From the NCBI GenBank assembly GCA_945866125.1, contig CAMBFZ010000017.1, positions 23,682 to 87,681 of the forward strand: a DNA stretch of 64,000 nucleotides, written 5' to 3'. Source of the stretch: Bordetella parapertussis. GTDB lineage: Bacteria > Pseudomonadota > Gammaproteobacteria > Burkholderiales > Burkholderiaceae_D. Shown in pieces: positions 54,969 through 63,364 of this stretch. The stretch's first letter is position 1. Each line of letters begins with the position of its first letter. The translations under genes and the position numbers were made by a program. The notes below the pieces were generated by a model. The model made no database searches and was not told the DNA's origin. It saw only the letters and a list, made by a program, of their open reading frames with translations.

Positions 54969-56645
54969 TCAGTGAAACAGCACCGCCGATTTTTGCAGCG
55001 TGACCCAGATGCCATAGGCCAGTGGCACCCCAACGGCAAGCCACGCCAGCGGTGCAATCAGCGGATTGGTGTGGCTCTCGCCTGCTGCACCGCCACCGAC
55101 GGCCGACGCCAAGGACTTCTCGTGGGCCAGCTGTTTTTCTACCGCCAGCTCAGCATCGGTCATAAAGAAGCGATCTGCCACCGGACGGATCAGCAGGTTA
55201 GCGATGAAACCCACCACCAGCATCGCGGCCAGCACGTAAAAAATCGGACCGTAAATTTCATCAAACGGCACCTTTGCTTCAAGCCGGATGTCGTGCATGT
55301 AGTTGACCACCACTGGGCCCAAAATACCCGCAGTCGACCAGGCCGTCAGCAAGCGACCATGAATCGCACCCACAAACTGCGTGCCAAACATGTCGGCCAG
55401 ATACGCCGGGATGGTTGCAAACCCACCGCCATACATGGACGCAATCACGCAAAAACTGGCGACAAAAATCGGCAAAGATTTCCAGCCCGCTGCCAAAGAA
55501 GCGAGGATGTACATCGCTGCACCAAGTACAAAGAAAATAAAGTACGTCGGCTTACGACCGAGCTTGTCCGAAGACGACGCCCAGACAAAACGTCCACCGA
55601 TATTAAAGAGCGAGATAAGGCCGACAAAGCCTGCACCAATCGCCACCGCACCGGCCAGCAAAGCCTTGTCGAGCTTGAGCGCTGCAAAGCCAAGATCAGC
55701 CTGACCAATCAGGGCACCCGCAAAGGTCTCTTGCAACATCGGCGACGCCGCCCCGATGATGCCGATGCCCGCCGAGACGTTCATGCACAGCACCAGCCAC
55801 AACAGCCAGAACTGCGGCGTCTTGTGGGCATTTTTCAGATGCACGTGACGGGTGGCGATCATGGCGTTGGCGGCAGCATTTTGGGGTGGCTCCCAGCCGG
55901 CCGGCTTCCAGCCTGTTGCCGGCACGCGGTAGCCAAACGCGCCGCAGAACATAAATACCGCATAGATTGCTGCCAGCGCGACAAAGGTTTGCCAGACACC
56001 CGGATCCCCTGGCACGGCAAACTTTGCCATCAGCATCGTGGCCAGCGGCGAACCGATCATGGCGCCACCGCCAAAGCCCATAATGGCCATACCCGTGGCC
56101 ATGCCGCGACGATCAGGAAACCATTTGATCAGCGTTGACACCGGCGAGATATAGCCGAGCCCAAGTCCGATACCGCCGATCACGCCCGAGCCCACCCACA
56201 GCATCCAAAGCTGGTGGCTGTAAACACCGAAGGCCGAAATCAACAAACCACCGCACCAGCACACCGCCGACACCAGACCCGCCTTACGCGGACCCGCACG
56301 CTCAAGCCAGCCGCCCCACACTGCTGCCGAGCAGCCGAGCAGCACAAAAAACAGGGTATACATCCAGCCCAGATCAAACTGGGTCCAGTTGCAGTCAGTC
56401 GCAAACAACGCCCGCCCGGTACCGGCGAGCTTATCGCCAAAGGTCGCCGCCCCAGCCGCACACGAGGCCAGCGGCGCACCGTCGGGACCAACAAGCGCAT
56501 TACCCAGAGGCTTCCAGAACACCGAAAAGCCGTACGCCATACCGATACACAAATGGATCGCCAAGGCCGCCGGGGGTACCAGCCAGCGATTAAAGCCTGC
56601 ACCAGCGATGGTGCGTTCCTTCGCCAGCAAATCAAATATCGCCAT
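54969..56645 (-). CDS. oxalate/formate antiporter-family MFS transporter
   Basis: Twelve-helix major facilitator protein of the OFA family. LGYISPVSTLIKWFPDRRG between helices is the family signature, and FVWASSSDKLGRKPTYF is the central loop motif. The ATG at 56645 (MAIFDLLAKERT) has an AGGAGAG site and gives 558 residues; the longer frame from 56765 is not needed. An extended loop follows the first helix. It is divergent from a ModE-like regulator and close to the formate dehydrogenase operon, so formate or oxalate exchange is plausible; other monocarboxylates are possible. Confidence 0.85.
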   Translation of the reverse strand: MAIFDLLAKERTIAGAGFNRWLVPPAALAIHLCIGMAYGFSVFWKPLGNALVGPDGAPLASCAAGAATFGDKLAGTGRALFATDCNWTQFDLGWMYTLFFVLLGCSAAVWGGWLERAGPRKAGLVSAVCWCGGLLISAFGVYSHQLWMLWVGSGVIGGIGLGLGYISPVSTLIKWFPDRRGMATGMAIMGFGGGAMIGSPLATMLMAKFAVPGDPGVWQTFVALAAIYAVFMFCGAFGYRVPATGWKPAGWEPPQNAAANAMIATRHVHLKNAHKTPQFWLLWLVLCMNVSAGIGIIGAASPMLQETFAGALIGQADLGFAALKLDKALLAGAVAIGAGFVGLISLFNIGGRFVWASSSDKLGRKPTYFIFFVLGAAMYILASLAAGWKSLPIFVASFCVIASMYGGGFATIPAYLADMFGTQFVGAIHGRLLTAWSTAGILGPVVVNYMHDIRLEAKVPFDEIYGPIFYVLAAMLVVGFIANLLIRPVADRFFMTDAELAVEKQLAHEKSLASAVGGGAAGESHTNPLIAPLAWLAVGVPLAYGIWVTLQKSAVLFH

Positions 56646-56743
56646 TCTCTCTCTCCTGAATCGCCACCTTAGTGGTGGACTAATATGTAGTTTTATACAC
56701 AGCTCACTGCGCTCCGACACTCGCCCTCTGATAGAGTATCGAA

Positions 56744-56757
56744 TTGCAATAGTGCAA
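56744..56757. promoter_or_regulatory. inverted repeat between transporter and regulator genes
   Basis: TTGCA-ATAG-TGCAA, a perfect 5-bp inverted repeat within the near-palindromic 56742-56760 segment, in the divergent region of the OFA transporter and ModE-like genes. A TGTA-N6-TACA pair is also present at 56686-56699. Either could be the regulator's site. Confidence 0.4.
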
Positions 56758-56802
56758 ATTAACACCCCGTATACCCTAATGCAATAGGCTCACCTAAACA
56801 TA

Positions 56803-57888
56803 ATGCTCAAAGTCAGGATCAATCCACACTGGGAAATCACCCAAGCCCATGGCGAACCGCTCGACACAGCCGTGTTGCTGTCGCTGCTACGCGCGATCGA
56901 AGAATCCGGTTCGATCTCCCGCGCCGCCCAAACGGTGGGTCTGTCATACCGTTACGCGTGGGGGCTTTTGCGCAGCGCCGAGACCTTGTTTGGGCACAGC
57001 CTGATGCAAACCGGTCGCGGGCGCGGCACCCAACTTTCACCTCTCGCAAACAAACTGATCTGGGCCGACCGGCGGGTCGCCGCCCGTCTGTCGCCCACGC
57101 TAGAAAGCCTCGCCTCCGAACTCGAAACCGAGTTGGGCAAGACCTTGGGCAATCCCGGTTCGATGATACGGCTCGATGCCAGCCATGGCTTTGCGGTGGC
57201 CGCGTTTTTGCGGCAGGCCAGCGAGCTAAAACTGCAAATTGATCTGCGCTACCGCAACAGCACCGATGCCGTGGCAGCCTTGTCGCGCGGCGAGTCGGAT
57301 ATGGCAGGATTTCATGTGCCCTTAGGGCCTTATGAAGCGCAAGCGGTGGAACGTTACGGCAAATGGCTCGATCCCAAGACCCATAAGCTGATTCATCTGG
57401 CCGTCCGGGTACAGGGCTTGTTTGTAAACCCCGGCAACCCGCTCGGCATCAAAGGCCTGGAGGATCTGATCCGCAAAGACGTGCACTTCGTCAACCGCCA
57501 GGCCGGATCAGGCACGCGCATGCTGCTAGAGCTGATGCTGCCTCAGTACGATATCGTCCCCACCCAAATCAATGGCTTTGAAAACACCGAATTTACCCAC
57601 TCCGCGGTGGCCGCCTTTATTGCCAGCGGCATGGCCGACGTAGGGTTTGGGGTGCAGACGGCGGCTGAGCGTTTCAAGCTCGACTTTATTCCCTTGATAC
57701 GCGAGCGCTACTTTTTTGCCGTGACCAGCGAATCACTGGAACAGGCACCCATGCAGCAAGTGGTGGACGTACTGCGCTCGGACAATTTCAGCGGGGTCGT
57801 GAATCAACTCCCCGGCTACGATGGAAGCGACACCGGCACCATCCTGACGCTGACTGAGGCATTCGGTGGCAGTCGCAAAAATGCCTGA
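56803..57888 (+). CDS. ModE-like transcriptional regulator with substrate-binding domain
   Basis: 361 residues. The N-terminal winged helix resembles ModE/LysR DNA-binding domains (LLRAIEESGSISRAAQTVGL then YRYAWGLLRSAETLFGHSLM). The C-terminal ~230 residues form a periplasmic-binding-protein-like ligand domain (FVNRQAGSGTRMLLELML, AAFIASGMADVGFGVQTAAE), related to domains thought to bind molybdate or similar ligands. It is divergent from the OFA transporter and overlaps mobA, so it probably controls this molybdenum/formate group. Confidence 0.85.
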   Translation: MLKVRINPHWEITQAHGEPLDTAVLLSLLRAIEESGSISRAAQTVGLSYRYAWGLLRSAETLFGHSLMQTGRGRGTQLSPLANKLIWADRRVAARLSPTLESLASELETELGKTLGNPGSMIRLDASHGFAVAAFLRQASELKLQIDLRYRNSTDAVAALSRGESDMAGFHVPLGPYEAQAVERYGKWLDPKTHKLIHLAVRVQGLFVNPGNPLGIKGLEDLIRKDVHFVNRQAGSGTRMLLELMLPQYDIVPTQINGFENTEFTHSAVAAFIASGMADVGFGVQTAAERFKLDFIPLIRERYFFAVTSESLEQAPMQQVVDVLRSDNFSGVVNQLPGYDGSDTGTILTLTEAFGGSRKNA

Positions 57889-58492
57889 AACGGCTAGTGT
57901 GACGCTACCCATTGCGCAGATCACCGGATTAATTTTGGCAGGCGGCCGCGGGACCCGCATGGGCACGGTCGACAAAGGTCTGCAATCCTTCCGAGGCGCG
58001 CCGATGGTGCAGACGGTGTTGCAGCGACTCGCGCCACAGGTCGGCCCCCTGATGATCAATGCCAACCAAAATCTGGCACGCTATCGTGAGTGTGGTGTGC
58101 CGGCATGGCCGGATGAATTTGAAGGATTTGCTGGCCCGCTGGCTGGCTTGCACGCCGGTCTGTCGCATTGCGCAACCCCCTATCTGGTCTGCGTGCCCTG
58201 CGACTCCCCTTTTCTGCCTGCAGATCTGGTGCAGAAGCTAGCCACCGCTCTCGTAGCGTCAGGGGCAGATCTGGCGATGGCCGTCACCGGCACTGATGCC
58301 ACGCGGCAGACGCATCCGGTGTTTTGTTTGATGAAAACCACCTTGCTGCCGCAACTGACCCACTATCTGCAGACTGGTGGTCGAAAGGTCAAAGCCTGGT
58401 ACCGCAGCGGCAAGCTGACCGAGGTGCTATTCGAGGACGAATCAGCTTTCGCCAACATCAACACCGAGGCTGACTTGCGACGTCTCGAATAA
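57881..58492 (+). CDS. mobA: molybdenum cofactor guanylyltransferase
   Basis: Attaches GMP to molybdopterin to make the guanine dinucleotide form needed by FdsA. The nucleotide-binding motif is ITGLILAGGRGTRMGTVDKG, with VCVPCDSPFLPADLV following. The ATG at 57881 gives 203 residues; a GTG at 57866 is an alternative. It overlaps the regulator gene by 8 bp, so the two are one transcription unit. Confidence 0.94.
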   Translation: MPETASVTLPIAQITGLILAGGRGTRMGTVDKGLQSFRGAPMVQTVLQRLAPQVGPLMINANQNLARYRECGVPAWPDEFEGFAGPLAGLHAGLSHCATPYLVCVPCDSPFLPADLVQKLATALVASGADLAMAVTGTDATRQTHPVFCLMKTTLLPQLTHYLQTGGRKVKAWYRSGKLTEVLFEDESAFANINTEADLRRLE

Positions 58493-58499
58493 ACAAACA

Positions 58500-58520
58500 T
58501 TTTTTGAGTTTCTCAAAAAA
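58500..58520 (+). terminator. AT-rich hairpin after mobA
   Basis: TTTTTTGAG pairs with CTCAAAAAA across a TTT loop, 8 bp past the mobA stop. The stem is weak, so termination is only possible, not shown. It immediately precedes the hrp-box-like motif at 58524. Confidence 0.35.
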
Positions 58521-58523
58521 ACC

Positions 58524-58552
58524 GGAACCTCCCGTTTGGTTTTAGCGACTCA
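58524..58552 (+). promoter_or_regulatory. hrp-box-like promoter upstream of orphan gene
   Basis: GGAACC, exactly 16 bases, then CGACTCA. The -35 half is a perfect match to the HrpL consensus, and the -10 half differs at one position from CCACNNA. It ends 81 bp before the ATG at 58634, nearly the same distance as in front of both ankyrin genes. Confidence 0.7.
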
Positions 58553-58633
58553 GTTTTTGATTTTTTACGTTGGCGTCCCAAATTTCAAGTCCTTAGTGAC
58601 TTCTGGCTCGAGGTTCAATTTCAAGGACTGGTG

Positions 58634-59263
58634 ATGGCAACTTCAAAGGTGGCGTCAACGAAAGCGGTAATACTCAACGACTTACCGGTTGAGGAACCTA
58701 AAAAAGCAGCGTTTAATCTGATTTTCTCAATCAAAAATTTTCTGGCTGGAGGACAGCTTGCACGTCTTGTTGAATCGATTCGACAATTTTTTCATGGAAA
58801 AAATGAGGGTCAGAAAACGGTTCTTACGAATGTGCCGGATGGAACCAGCAACATCAATCAAGCTCTGCCAGCGGGAGGTAAAGAGATCAACCTTATGAGT
58901 GCTATTCGAGTGCCCGACACGGAGCTTGCACATATACCTGTTTTACGTGTCCAAATGGAGCCAGTCGAGTTATTCGACGATAAGCCACCTTCGAAAACCG
59001 CAACACAGAGCGATCCAACAGAAAAATCGACCGAACCGGTTAGCGCCTGGATGGATATAGTCAACCGAAGCATCCCTGAACCAGACTACTCCGCTAACAC
59101 ACTCGATGCCTACATCAAAGCCCAACAAGCACGGACAAGTGCAATAGATACGAACGCACAAAATGGTGACCCGAACAATGGAATCGTTTCTGAGCCCAAG
59201 GGTCAAATGGCCCAAGCCTTAGCAAAGCGACTTGCCAGAAAAGCAGCCGATAAATTATCTTGA
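58634..59263 (+). CDS. orphan hypothetical protein, candidate secreted effector
   Basis: 209 residues; I recognise no family. The ATG at 58634 has an AAGGA site 6 bp before it (a GTG lies one codon earlier). An amphipathic stretch near residues 28-58 (AAFNLIFSIKNFLAGGQLAR) is followed by polar, Thr/Asn/Gln-rich sequence and a basic C-terminal helix (MAQALAKRLARKAADKL). No signal peptide. The DNA looks more AT-rich than its neighbours, which suggests transfer. It is single, flanked by mobA and a metabolic operon on the other strand, and has its own hrp-box-like promoter. Confidence 0.65.
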   Translation: MATSKVASTKAVILNDLPVEEPKKAAFNLIFSIKNFLAGGQLARLVESIRQFFHGKNEGQKTVLTNVPDGTSNINQALPAGGKEINLMSAIRVPDTELAHIPVLRVQMEPVELFDDKPPSKTATQSDPTEKSTEPVSAWMDIVNRSIPEPDYSANTLDAYIKAQQARTSAIDTNAQNGDPNNGIVSEPKGQMAQALAKRLARKAADKLS

Positions 59264-59326
59264 AAAAAAATTAGCGTCGGACCGCTAGCACGAGTGCGTC
59301 ACACAGCCCAGCACCGCGTCACCCGC

Positions 59327-60451
59327 TCAAAACACAATCAAATCCCGCAAACTTTCCCCGCCATCAAGCCGGTCAAATCCGCGATTGATATCAGTCAGCG
59401 GCATGCGCTCCCCCATCAATTTATTGATCGGCATTTTGCCTGCCAAATAAAGCCCCACATAGCGGGGAATATCGCGCGCCGGCACGCACGAACCGATGTA
59501 GCTGCCCTTGATGGTGCGCTCCTCGGCAACCAGACTCACCTGCTGCAGCGGCCAGTTGTGCTGCGGATGCGGCAAGCTGGCGGTGACTGTCGTGCCACCC
59601 CGGCGCGTCATCCGGTAGGCCATCTCCATCGCCTGCACCGATCCCGCCATTTCAAACGCAAAATCGACCCCGCCCTTGGTCAGCTCCTTGACCTTTGCAA
59701 CCGCATCCGGGTCACGCGCATTCACGGCGGCTGTCGCGCCAAGTGACATCGCCACGGCCAGCTTACTGTCATGAATATCAATGGCGACAATCTCGCGCGC
59801 ACCCGACGCCACGGCGCCCAACAAGGAACACAAACCGACCCCGCCCAACCCCAGCACCGCCGTAGTCTGACCCGCTTGCACCCGCGCCGTATTGACCACC
59901 GCACCCACGCCGGTCAGCACAGCGCAGCCAAACAGGGCCGCTTCAACCGGATCAATATCCTGCTCCAACTTAACGCAGGAGCGGCGCGATACCACCGCAT
60001 GCTCGGCAAAGGCAGACACACCAACATGATGATGGACATCATGCCCGCCCATATGCAGGCGCCGTTCGCCCGACAACAGCGTGCCCTTGCCATTGGCCTC
60101 AGCACCCGGCTCACATAAAGCAGGACGCCCTTCCATGCACGGCATGCAATGGCCGCAACTCGGCACAAACACCAGCACCACCCGGTCACCCGGCTTTAGG
60201 TCGTGCACACCTACGCCGACCTCCACCACGGTACCCGAGGCTTCATGCCCGAGCGCCATGGGTACCGGACGCGGCCGCACGCCCGTGATCACCGACAAAT
60301 CCGAGTGGCACAAACCGGCTGCGGTAAGCTTGATGAGTACCTCACCCAAACCAGGCGCGTCGAGATCAATCTCCTCGATTTTTAAGGGCTGACTCTGTGC
60401 GAAGGGAGCCTGCTTGTCGAGGGTATGCAATACGGCGGCGCGGGTTTTCAT
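59327..60451 (-). CDS. zinc-dependent alcohol dehydrogenase
   Basis: Medium-chain dehydrogenase, 374 residues. The catalytic zinc site includes GLCHSDLS and GHEASGTVVEVG. The structural zinc ligands are in SCGHCMPCMEGRPALC, and the NAD fold has VLGLGGVGLCSLLGAVASG. It resembles class III-like and aryl-alcohol type enzymes. It is the last gene of a minus-strand group with an SDR and an aldehyde dehydrogenase, so it likely oxidises an alcohol to the aldehyde used by the latter. Substrate unknown. Confidence 0.9.
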   Translation of the reverse strand: MKTRAAVLHTLDKQAPFAQSQPLKIEEIDLDAPGLGEVLIKLTAAGLCHSDLSVITGVRPRPVPMALGHEASGTVVEVGVGVHDLKPGDRVVLVFVPSCGHCMPCMEGRPALCEPGAEANGKGTLLSGERRLHMGGHDVHHHVGVSAFAEHAVVSRRSCVKLEQDIDPVEAALFGCAVLTGVGAVVNTARVQAGQTTAVLGLGGVGLCSLLGAVASGAREIVAIDIHDSKLAVAMSLGATAAVNARDPDAVAKVKELTKGGVDFAFEMAGSVQAMEMAYRMTRRGGTTVTASLPHPQHNWPLQQVSLVAEERTIKGSYIGSCVPARDIPRYVGLYLAGKMPINKLMGERMPLTDINRGFDRLDGGESLRDLIVF

Positions 60452-60469
60452 GGGGGTTCTCCAGAGGGG

Positions 60470-61225
60470 TTAAATCGTACGTCCACCATCAACCGGCATT
60501 TCCAGACCGGTCAGAAATTCCGCCGCATCGGTGCCCAAAAAGACGGCAGCAGCCGCCATATCTTTCGGATCACAGAAACGGCCCAGTGGAATCGTCGAAA
60601 TAAATTTTGCGCGATTTTCAGGGGTGTCGGGCATGCCCATAAAATCACCCAGCAAGCCGGTTGCCCCCATCACCGGGCAGAGCGCATTGACGCGAATCCG
60701 GTCCGGCGCGAGCTCGACTGCCATAGATTTTGACAGCAAATTAACCGCGCCTTTGGAGGCGTTGTACCACGACAGTCCGGGACGTGGACGGATGCCGGCA
60801 GTCGAGCCAACATTCAACATCACGCCACCCTTGCCCCGCTGACGCATCAGCGGCACGATCGCGTGCGTGATGAAATAAATCGATTTGACGTTCACGTTAA
60901 AGACACGATCAAACGTCTTCTCATCGATGCTGAGCATGGGCGAATTTTTATGCGTCGTACCCGCATTGTTAATCACAATGTCAGGAATGCCGAAGGTATC
61001 AACACAGGCCTGCACCATCGCCTTGACCGATGCCTCATTGGCGACATCGCAGGTCACTGCTTTGGCGTTGGGCCCCAAGCGTTTGGCAACGCGCTCGCCG
61101 GCTTCGGTGTTCAAGTCGGCGATCAATACCTTGGCGCCCTCGCGCACATACGCTTCTGCCATGCCTTCGCCAAAGCCGCTACCGGCACCGGTGATGATCG
61201 CGATTTTATTGTCGAGTTGTCCCAT
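60470..61225 (-). CDS. short-chain dehydrogenase/reductase
   Basis: 251 residues, classical SDR. Cofactor motif ITGAGSGFGEGMAEA, the VINNAG motif, Ser in LNVGSTAGIRP, and the catalytic YNASKGAVN. The Asp in LIADLN after the second strand indicates NAD preference. It lies between the alcohol and aldehyde dehydrogenase genes with 18-bp gaps, so the three form an operon. Substrate unknown. Confidence 0.92.
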   Translation of the reverse strand: MGQLDNKIAIITGAGSGFGEGMAEAYVREGAKVLIADLNTEAGERVAKRLGPNAKAVTCDVANEASVKAMVQACVDTFGIPDIVINNAGTTHKNSPMLSIDEKTFDRVFNVNVKSIYFITHAIVPLMRQRGKGGVMLNVGSTAGIRPRPGLSWYNASKGAVNLLSKSMAVELAPDRIRVNALCPVMGATGLLGDFMGMPDTPENRAKFISTIPLGRFCDPKDMAAAAVFLGTDAAEFLTGLEMPVDGGRTI

Positions 61226-61243
61226 GATTTGTCCCCTGACCTG

Positions 61244-62677
61244 TTAGTTAAAATATTGAACGATCGTTTTGGTCGTGCTCATTTCTTCAAGCGCAAGGAA
61301 ACCCTTTTCCCGACCGTGTCCGCTTTTTTTCATGCCACCAAAAGGCAGCTCAACGCCACCCCCGGCACCATAACAATTAATGAAGACCTGCCCGCTGATG
61401 ACCTTTTGTGCCATGCGCGACTGGCGGCTACCGTTTTCAGTCCAGATGCCGGCCACCAGACCAAACTCGGTCGCATTCGCCAGACGTACCGCATCGTCTT
61501 CATCTTTAAACGTCATTGCCGACAAGACCGGACCAAACACTTCTTTGCAGGCTAAATTATGATCGCGCGGCACCGCACCGAACAAAGCCGGTGCGACAAA
61601 ATAGCCATCGGCCGCCAAGCCTGCAGCAAGCGCGCCGCGTGCGAGTAACGGCACGCCTGAGGCCACCGCTTCGTCGATGAAGGTATTGACGCGTTTGAAT
61701 TGTTTCTGGTTGACGATAGGACCACAATCAAGATCCATCTCGGGGGTGCCGACCTTCACTTTTTTAAATGCGTCGGCGACCATGCCAATAAATTTGTCGT
61801 AAATATCTTCCTGAATCAGCAGACGACTGCCGGCCGAACAAGTCTGCCCAGCGTTTTGCGTAATGGCCTTGACGATCACAGGCAAGGCCTTGTTGAGGTC
61901 GGCATCATTAAAAACAATCTGCGGCGATTTGCCACCGAGCTCCAGCACGCAAGGTACCGAATTTTTAGCAGTCGATTCCTGCACCAGCACGCCCACTTCA
62001 GGTGAGCCAGTAAAGGTGGCAAAATTAATTCCCGAATGCGCAGTGAGCGCCGCACCGGCTTCGTGACCGTAACCGGTAACGACATTTAACGCGCCCGGCG
62101 GTAGACCCGCTTCCATCGCCAGCTCGGCCAGACGGATGCCCGACAGGCACGCATCTTCGGAGGGCTTCAGTACGGCCGCGTTACCCATCGCCAGCGCAGG
62201 CGCCAGCGAACGACCAAACATCTGCGCCGGATAATTCCACGGAATGATGTGCGCCGTGACACCATGCGGCACACGCACGACGTTAACGTTATAGCCGTTC
62301 ATGTAGGGAATCTGCTCGCCATGCACCTTATCGGCGGCCCCACCGTAGTATTCAAAATACCGCGCTACCGCCACGATATCAGCGCGCGCCACACTCAGCG
62401 GTTTGCCGGTATCGCGTGCTTCAATCTGCGCCACTTCTTCGGCGTTTTTGACAATCAATTCACCAAAGCGCATCAAAATGCGACCACGCTCCGTCGCCGT
62501 CATCTTGCCCCACGCGCCATCCAGGGCCCGCTGCGCCGCGGCGACTGCCAAGTCGATGTCGGCTGCATTACCGCGATCGATTTGCGTAAAAGACTTACCG
62601 TCGCAAGGGTTGATCACATCAATCATTTGACCGCTGACGGAGGCAACCCATTTGCCGTCGATTAATAATGTTGGCAT
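61244..62677 (-). CDS. NAD-dependent aldehyde dehydrogenase
   Basis: 477 residues from the ATG at 62677 (MPTLLIDGKWVASVSG); a longer frame to 62800 overlaps the ABC gene. The catalytic Glu is in VLELGGKSPQIVF and the catalytic Cys in QNAGQTCSAGSRLL. IPWNYPAQMFGRSLAPALA is the cofactor and substrate channel block. It would complete oxidation of an alcohol-derived aldehyde to the acid. Confidence 0.93.
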   Translation of the reverse strand: MPTLLIDGKWVASVSGQMIDVINPCDGKSFTQIDRGNAADIDLAVAAAQRALDGAWGKMTATERGRILMRFGELIVKNAEEVAQIEARDTGKPLSVARADIVAVARYFEYYGGAADKVHGEQIPYMNGYNVNVVRVPHGVTAHIIPWNYPAQMFGRSLAPALAMGNAAVLKPSEDACLSGIRLAELAMEAGLPPGALNVVTGYGHEAGAALTAHSGINFATFTGSPEVGVLVQESTAKNSVPCVLELGGKSPQIVFNDADLNKALPVIVKAITQNAGQTCSAGSRLLIQEDIYDKFIGMVADAFKKVKVGTPEMDLDCGPIVNQKQFKRVNTFIDEAVASGVPLLARGALAAGLAADGYFVAPALFGAVPRDHNLACKEVFGPVLSAMTFKDEDDAVRLANATEFGLVAGIWTENGSRQSRMAQKVISGQVFINCYGAGGGVELPFGGMKKSGHGREKGFLALEEMSTTKTIVQYFN

Positions 62678-62700
62678 ACGCCTGTCCTTGGTGAATAATT

Positions 62701-63363
62701 TTATGAAGATGAAGCGATCAGCTCGCCGCGTTCCAGCGTCAGCGTATCGTCGGGTAAATCGCGCAGCAGGCTGCGATTGGATTCCGTGACAATGATGCAC
62801 AGCTCGGGCGCCAGCTGATGCAACCGCCGCAGCGACTCCGCATACTGTGCCGCCAGCACAGGCGCAAGACCTTGAAACGGCTCATCCAGCAGCACCAGTT
62901 TGCTGCCCGCCATGAGTGCGCGGCCCAATGCCGCCATCTTGCCCTGCCCGCCAGAAAGTGCAGCGCCAGAGCGCGGCAGCATCTCTTCTAACTGCGGCAC
63001 CGCTTCCAGCACACGGGCCAGCCTACGATCCGATTCTTGCACCGACAAACCGAGTACCTCGCAAGGCAGACGCAGATTTTCTTCGACGGTAAACGTCGGA
63101 AACATCACCCGATCTTCCGGTGCATAACCCACACCGAATTCAGTTCGGCGATGCGCCGCAATCTGCGATAAATCCACACCATCCAATTCAATGCTACCCG
63201 CTGAGAGCGGTAGCAAACCCATGATCGCGCGCAACAAGGTCGTCTTGCCTGCACCATTGCGCCCCACCACAGCGATCAACTGCCCTGATTTGAATTCAGT
63301 CTCGATGCCACGCAATACCGTAATGCCGGCGATGATGGCGCTGATCTGTTTAATTTTCAGCAT
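62701..63363 (-). CDS. branched-chain-type ABC transporter ATPase (LivF-like)
   Basis: Cytoplasmic ATPase, 220 residues. Walker A VVGRNGAGKTTLLRAIMG, signature ALSGGQGKMAALGRAL and Walker B LVLLDEPFQGLAPVLA are intact. The signature GGQGK differs slightly from the common GGQQQ. It lies one base after the LivG-like gene. Its place upstream of the dehydrogenase group suggests uptake of their substrate. Confidence 0.9.
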   Translation of the reverse strand: MLKIKQISAIIAGITVLRGIETEFKSGQLIAVVGRNGAGKTTLLRAIMGLLPLSAGSIELDGVDLSQIAAHRRTEFGVGYAPEDRVMFPTFTVEENLRLPCEVLGLSVQESDRRLARVLEAVPQLEEMLPRSGAALSGGQGKMAALGRALMAGSKLVLLDEPFQGLAPVLAAQYAESLRRLHQLAPELCIIVTESNRSLLRDLPDDTLTLERGELIASSS

Positions 63364-63364
63364 C

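Noticed and set aside
54699..56138. Long plus-strand frame (479 codons) opposite the OFA transporter and HPP gene
   Set aside because: It is antisense to a clear membrane transporter gene and has a low-complexity, Arg/His-rich product; a shadow of GC-biased codons.
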